Source: Pseudobdellovibrionaceae bacterium
Lineage (GTDB): Bacteria; Bdellovibrionota; Bdellovibrionia; Bdellovibrionales; Bdellovibrionaceae
Direction: 5' to 3'
Length of the DNA: 64,000 nucleotides
Assembly (NCBI GenBank): GCA_019637915.1
Contig: JAHBUV010000001.1
Location: 1,954,565 to 2,018,564, forward strand
Shown here: positions 60,389 through 64,000 of the stretch, piece by piece
Position numbering within the stretch: position 1 is the first letter of the stretch
How the letters are laid out: each line of letters begins with the position of its first letter
Notes under the pieces: generated by a model
Databases searched by the model: none
Seen by the model: only the letters and a program-made list of their open reading frames with translations
Told to the model about the DNA's origin: nothing
Position numbers and translations under genes: made by a program

Positions 60389-60408
60389 GGCCGGGCGTCG
60401 TTTGAAAA

Positions 60409-61722
60409 CTAGATCTGCTCTTCTTTCAAAGCGGAGGCCGGGACCTCTTTCACTTTGGCGGATTTGTTGAGCAGATCGATGACCTTTTCTTCGGTGATCA
60501 TGTAGGTGAGACGGCTCATCTGTTCCGGTTTGGCGTAGAATTCGCGGATGCGGGATTCCTCGATGCCGGTTTGCTGGGCGTACTCTTTGAACTTGTTGTC
60601 GACGTCTTCCGGTTTGCAGACGAGGTCGTGCTTGCGGGCGATGGCGTCGATCAGGAAGCTCGACTGGATCATTTCAGCGGCGGTCTTTTCGAAGTCCTTG
60701 TCCCACTTCTGGACGTAGCTTTCGAATTCGGCGTGCGACAGGCCTTGCTCGTGCATGCGCTTGTGGAAGTCCTCGATGAGGGCGGCCTTCTGGTCTTTCA
60801 GCAGGCTCGGCGGAACGTCGAGGGGGTTTTCTTTCACCAGTTGCTTCAACAGGCGGTTTTTGAAACCTTCGTCAATGCGGCGTTGCTCGTTGTTTTTGAG
60901 GTCGTCGCGGATCGAGTTTTTCAGGTCATCGAGATTTTTCGGGCCGCCCAGGGTGGCGATGAATTCGTCATTCAGCTCGGGCAGGTCTTTCTTTTTCAGG
61001 GCCTGCAGCTTCACTTTGAATTCGACCGGTTTGCCGGCGAGTTCGGCGGAGTGGTAGGGGGTCGGGAATTTCAGGTTCAGGGTGGTGGAACCGCCGACCT
61101 TCATGCCGGTGACGCCCTCTTCGAAACCCTCGATGAAGGAGTTGGTGCCGAGCTCGAGCTCGTGGTTCTGGCCGGCGCCGCCTTCGAGGGCCTGGCCGTC
61201 GACGAAGCCTTCGAAGTCGATGACGGCGACGTCGCCTTTCTGGGCCGGACGGTCATCCAGCACGTCGACGAGGGAGGCGCGCGAGGCGCGGATGTTCTCG
61301 AGGACCTGGTCGACTTTTTTCTCGTCGATTTCCAGTTTTTCTTTTTCGACCTCGAGGCCTTCATATTTTTTCAGATTGATTTCAGGACGCACGTCAAACA
61401 CCGCCGTGAATGAAAAGTTTTTGGTTTCGGAAGGGTCTTCAAATTCGAATTCGGGGGAGGAGATGGGATCCAGTTTGTGCTCCGACAAGGCTTTGCCGTA
61501 GTTCGATTGGATCAGTTCCTGGGCCACGTCCTGGGTGACGCGGTCGCCGTACAGGCTCTTGACGGTGGCCAGGGGGGCTTTGCCTTTGCGGAAACCTTTG
61601 ATGGTCACTTCCCGTTGGATGCCCTCAAACACGCGTTTGTAGGCGGAGGCCACGGCTTCGGCCGGGATCTCGACATTCAGTTTTCTCTGCAAAGAAGAGA
61701 CTTTATCAACACTCGATTTCAT
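60409..61722 (-). CDS. tig: Trigger factor chaperone / peptidyl-prolyl isomerase
   Basis: The 437-residue product has the ribosome-binding signature GFRKGKAPLA (N-terminal domain), an FKBP-like domain starting GDVAVIDFEGFVDG (about 150-240), and a helical C-terminal arm. It binds at the ribosomal exit tunnel through L23. ATG 61722 with GGAG upstream is preferred over a GTG at 61734. Usually followed by clpP and clpX; here it is not, and the downstream region consists of inverted repeats. Confidence 0.95.
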   Translation of the reverse strand: MKSSVDKVSSLQRKLNVEIPAEAVASAYKRVFEGIQREVTIKGFRKGKAPLATVKSLYGDRVTQDVAQELIQSNYGKALSEHKLDPISSPEFEFEDPSETKNFSFTAVFDVRPEINLKKYEGLEVEKEKLEIDEKKVDQVLENIRASRASLVDVLDDRPAQKGDVAVIDFEGFVDGQALEGGAGQNHELELGTNSFIEGFEEGVTGMKVGGSTTLNLKFPTPYHSAELAGKPVEFKVKLQALKKKDLPELNDEFIATLGGPKNLDDLKNSIRDDLKNNEQRRIDEGFKNRLLKQLVKENPLDVPPSLLKDQKAALIEDFHKRMHEQGLSHAEFESYVQKWDKDFEKTAAEMIQSSFLIDAIARKHDLVCKPEDVDNKFKEYAQQTGIEESRIREFYAKPEQMSRLTYMITEEKVIDLLNKSAKVKEVPASALKEEQI

Positions 61723-61836
61723 TGAATTCTCCACGGGAAAAAGGTCGGCCGATCCTAGGGGATGCCCCTCTGAAAGGCAACATTTTTAGCGCAAAGCGCA
61801 ATGCGCCGGTCACACAAGCGCGAGAGACTGCGACTC

Positions 61837-62688
61837 ATGACGGAAGAGATTCACTTCGTGACGGGAAAAGGCGGTGTCGGCAAGTCCGTGGTGGCCGCCT
61901 CCCTGGCCCTGAAAGAGGCCCGTCGGGGACGCAAAACCCTGCTCGTGGAGCTCGGGGAGAGAAGTTTTTACAAGGATTTCTTCTCGCTCGGCCGCGAGGT
62001 CGGTTATGCGCCCGTTCAAATCGCCGAAAATCTCGATCTGGCGCTGTGGAGCGGCCGGGACAGCCTGCGCGAGTACGCCCATCACCTTTTGAAGGTGGAG
62101 GCCCTGGTGAAGCTGCTGTTCGAAAATTCCGTGAGCCGCAGCCTGATCGACATCGCGCCGGCCCTGCCGGAGCTGGCGATCCTGGGCAAGGCCACGAGCG
62201 GACCGCGCCGTCACGGACCGCCCGCGCCCCATCAGGTCTTGATCATCGACGCCTTCGCCACCGGGCATTTCCTGGCGTTGTTGCAAGCCCCCCGCGGCAT
62301 GGCCGAGGCCGTGCGTTTCGGCCCGATGGGCGAACAGAGCCGCGCCATCGAAGCCGTGCTGACCGACCCGAAAGTGACCCGCGTGCACGTGGTGAGCCTG
62401 CCAGAAGAAATGCCGGTCAAAGAGAGCGAGGAGCTGACGGAAGCGCTGACCACGCGTTTCGGTTTGCGTCCCGACATCATCCTGAACAAAACCATCGACC
62501 TGGCCGGCGTTTCCGACCGCGCCCTGAATACGCCCCATCCTTTCGCCGTCCACATGAAGGACGTCAAAGACCGGCAGAACGAGATGCGCGATCGCCTGCT
62601 GAAAACCGGTTGCCCTTTGCGGGAAGCGCCCTTGATTTTGAGCGATGACCCGTGGGCGCTGACCGGCAAGATCGCGGAGGTCTTGTGA
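61837..62688 (+). CDS. ArsA/Get3-family ATPase, first of pair
   Basis: The 283-residue product has the deviant Walker A HFVTGKGGVGKSVVAASLAL and an ArsA-like LIIDAFATGHFLALLQAP, where a DxxxTGH block is typical of Get3/ArsA. The metal-binding Cys of arsenite pumps is not seen. Start MTEEIHFVTG at 61837 is used; ATG 61801 is an alternative. It overlaps the second ATPase gene by four bases (GTGA). The pair may act as a heterodimer. Role unknown; no arsenic genes nearby. Confidence 0.8.
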   Translation: MTEEIHFVTGKGGVGKSVVAASLALKEARRGRKTLLVELGERSFYKDFFSLGREVGYAPVQIAENLDLALWSGRDSLREYAHHLLKVEALVKLLFENSVSRSLIDIAPALPELAILGKATSGPRRHGPPAPHQVLIIDAFATGHFLALLQAPRGMAEAVRFGPMGEQSRAIEAVLTDPKVTRVHVVSLPEEMPVKESEELTEALTTRFGLRPDIILNKTIDLAGVSDRALNTPHPFAVHMKDVKDRQNEMRDRLLKTGCPLREAPLILSDDPWALTGKIAEVL

Positions 62689-63743
62689 CGGCGACGACGA
62701 CGACTCAAGTGATGGTGTTCGTCGGTTCGGGCGGCGTGGGGAAAACCACCCTCGCGGCGGCGGCCGGATTGCTCGCGGCCCGGGCCGGGAAAAAAGTCCT
62801 CGTGCTGACCATCGATCCTTCGCGGCGGCTGGCGAGCACCCTGGGCATCGAAGGCTCGACGGAAGCGACGAAGGTTCCGGGCTTCGAAGGGCCCGGGGAG
62901 TTGTGGGCCTCGATCGTCGATCATCGACGCACCTTCGATGAGTTCGTGATGAAAGCCGCCAAGCACGCGCCCGGCGCGGAGAAGATCCTGAAGAACGGTC
63001 TTTACCGCCAGCTCACGACGACGCTGGCGGGTTCGCAGGATTTCAGCGCGCTGGAAAAACTCTACTCCTGCTACAAGGACGGCGGTTACGACGTGCTGAT
63101 CCTGGACACGCCCCCGGCCCAGCACGCGCGCGAGTTCCTGGAGGCGCCGGCCAAGATCGCCGCGCTTTTCCAGGAGGGCATCGCGCGCTGGTTCCGTGAC
63201 CCGCAGAGCGGCGGCGCGGGTTTCCTGCAAAAGATCGTCAGCACCGGCACGCGCCAGGTTCTGAAGGTGCTGGAGACGCTGACGGGTTCGGACTTCATCC
63301 GCGAGCTCGGGGATTTTTTCCGCACCATCGAGGGCTGGCAGGGGCGGTTGCAGGAACGCACCACCGCCGTGCATCGTTTGCTCGTGTCCGATGAAACGAG
63401 ATTTTATCTGGTCACGGGCTTCGACCGGGCCAAATGGCTCGAGGCCGAAAGCTTCGCCCGGGACATCCGCCAGGCGGGCTACCACCTGGGACGGGTCATC
63501 GTGAACCGCGCCTGGCCGCAATGGCTGGCGGAAAAGACCGAGGCGCCGCTGGACCCCGAACTGGAGCCCTTGCACCAGCGCTTCGTCGAGTACGACCGCA
63601 AACGGGCCGAAGCCCTGGATCGTTTCACCGCCGATTGGCGCGGGGAGCAGAAAGTCTTAAGACTCCCCGAATTGTCGGAACGGGTTTATGATCTGCAAGG
63701 ATTGGCAAAAGTCGCGGAAGCTTTGTCTCGGGGAGGGTGGTGA
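62685..63743 (+). CDS. ArsA/Get3-family ATPase, second of pair
   Basis: The 352-residue product has Walker A FVGSGGVGKTTLAAAAGLLA, the switch I motif LTIDPSRRLASTLGI and DVLILDTPPAQHAREFLEAP. These resemble Get3 and ArsA switch regions. Its P-loop begins GSGG rather than GKGG, so the intersubunit Lys of the deviant Walker A is missing, whereas the first ATPase keeps it. GTG start at 62685 overlaps the stop of the first ATPase gene. Downstream, a lipoprotein gene overlaps by one base. Confidence 0.8.
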   Translation: MTATTTTQVMVFVGSGGVGKTTLAAAAGLLAARAGKKVLVLTIDPSRRLASTLGIEGSTEATKVPGFEGPGELWASIVDHRRTFDEFVMKAAKHAPGAEKILKNGLYRQLTTTLAGSQDFSALEKLYSCYKDGGYDVLILDTPPAQHAREFLEAPAKIAALFQEGIARWFRDPQSGGAGFLQKIVSTGTRQVLKVLETLTGSDFIRELGDFFRTIEGWQGRLQERTTAVHRLLVSDETRFYLVTGFDRAKWLEAESFARDIRQAGYHLGRVIVNRAWPQWLAEKTEAPLDPELEPLHQRFVEYDRKRAEALDRFTADWRGEQKVLRLPELSERVYDLQGLAKVAEALSRGGW

Positions 63744-64000
63744 TGGTCTGTCGTGCGATCGTCGGTTTGATGGCCGGCCTTCTGTTCGCGTCCTGCGCCC
63801 AATTGGCGACGAAACCCGCGGCCCCGAAAAAAGTCTCCCCCACCGCCCAGGAGGACCGTTTCGGCAAAGCCCGCGAGCTGGAGGACAAGGCCCGCTGGGG
63901 GGAGGCCGAGAGCGAGTACCGCTCGATTCGCGACGTCACTCTCGAGCGCGAACCGGAGCTGGCGGCCCTTTCGGAATGGCGTCTGTCCTTCGTCGCGGAA
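63743..64000 (+). CDS. Lipoprotein with TPR-like start, 5' part
   Basis: The gene runs off the end of the window; 86 codons are visible with no stop. It begins MVCRAIVGLMAGLLFASCAQ with a good lipobox (Phe-Ala-Ser-Cys at about 15-18). A helical, charged region with KARELEDKARWGEAESEYRS follows, like a tetratricopeptide repeat. The ATG overlaps the stop of the second ArsA-like gene (TGATG), so the three are one operon. Outer-membrane or periplasmic location is inferred. Confidence 0.75.
   Translation, partial: MVCRAIVGLMAGLLFASCAQLATKPAAPKKVSPTAQEDRFGKARELEDKARWGEAESEYRSIRDVTLEREPELAALSEWRLSFVAE

Noticed and set aside
60041-60470. Short frames through the inverted repeats
   Set aside because: They span terminators and perfect palindromes and have no initiation signals.

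Overview
The window looks like chromosomal DNA from a GC-rich, Gram-negative, flagellated bacterium, most likely a Bdellovibrio-type lineage (Bdellovibrionota). I infer this from gene content and sequence style, not from a database match. The pointers are many short-leader secreted proteins, a pair of proteins with an F-Q-N-C motif after the signal segment, CFI-box and PocR/sigma-54 proteins, paired ArsA-like ATPases, Tad-type fragments and an FtsEX operon. Nothing looks like a prophage, an insertion sequence or a CRISPR array. Most genes sit in tight operons with ATGA, GTGA or TGATG overlaps. High GC creates very long spurious antisense frames, which I left out. || Layout. 1-2000: the end of an outer-membrane barrel gene, a 26-residue lysine-rich histone-like gene, and an orphan TadB/TadC-like pair. 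2051-4469: a reverse-transsulfuration operon (cystathionine beta-synthase-like and gamma-lyase-like). 4557-4632: tRNA-Phe, then a secreted HEMGH metalloprotease. 16233 down to 5685 (minus strand): one long housekeeping operon, rpsB-tsf-pyrH-frr-uppS-cdsA-rseP-tsaB-MinD-like-J-domain/HTH-rluD-pgeF. 16474-20062: a MoxR-DUF58-transglutaminase operon. 26170 down to 20067 (minus): galU, a secreted protein, priA, a CFI-box protein, an FAD oxidoreductase and a small membrane protein. 26271-28815: two tandem paralogous Cys-rich lipoprotein-like genes. 28816-35000: an M23 peptidase, a barrel protein, a 43-residue basic protein, TonB, nagZ and secreted proteins. 35063-40501: a secretion or surface cluster with a TadG-like protein, a secreted protein-glutaminase homologue and two low-complexity secreted proteins. 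45122 down to 40498 (minus): a sigma-54 activator, a degenerate relative of it, and AmgK/MurU-like sugar-recycling enzymes. 54217 down to 45235 (minus): a coiled-coil secreted protein, PBP1A, uvrA and an MsbA-like ABC exporter. 54775-58800: ftsE-ftsX-envC-like-ctpA. 59141-59974: flagellin. 60409-61722 (minus): trigger factor. 61837-64000: two ArsA-like ATPases and a truncated lipoprotein gene. || How the genes fit together. Envelope biology dominates: synthesis (uppS, cdsA, PBP1A), recycling (nagZ with AmgK/MurU-like enzymes), septal hydrolase control (FtsEX with a degenerate LytM protein), proteolysis (RseP, CtpA, M23) and export (MsbA-like, TonB). || Most unusual observations. (1) A palindromic motif, GTCTC-N3-TTGAGAC, occurs perfectly in three intergenic promoter regions, always next to genes for secreted or uncharacterised proteins, with a one-mismatch copy near a fourth. 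(2) Four consecutive inverted-repeat structures lie between the convergent fliC and tig genes; one has perfect 39-bp arms, inner hairpins and a G-quadruplex pattern. (3) A protein-glutamine deamidase-like exoenzyme is translationally coupled to a TadG-like gene. (4) RseP appears to have three PDZ domains. (5) UvrA carries a Lys/Ala-rich insertion and S2 an 85-residue tail. (6) The PBP1A Shine-Dalgarno sequence is built into a terminator-like hairpin that abuts its start codon.
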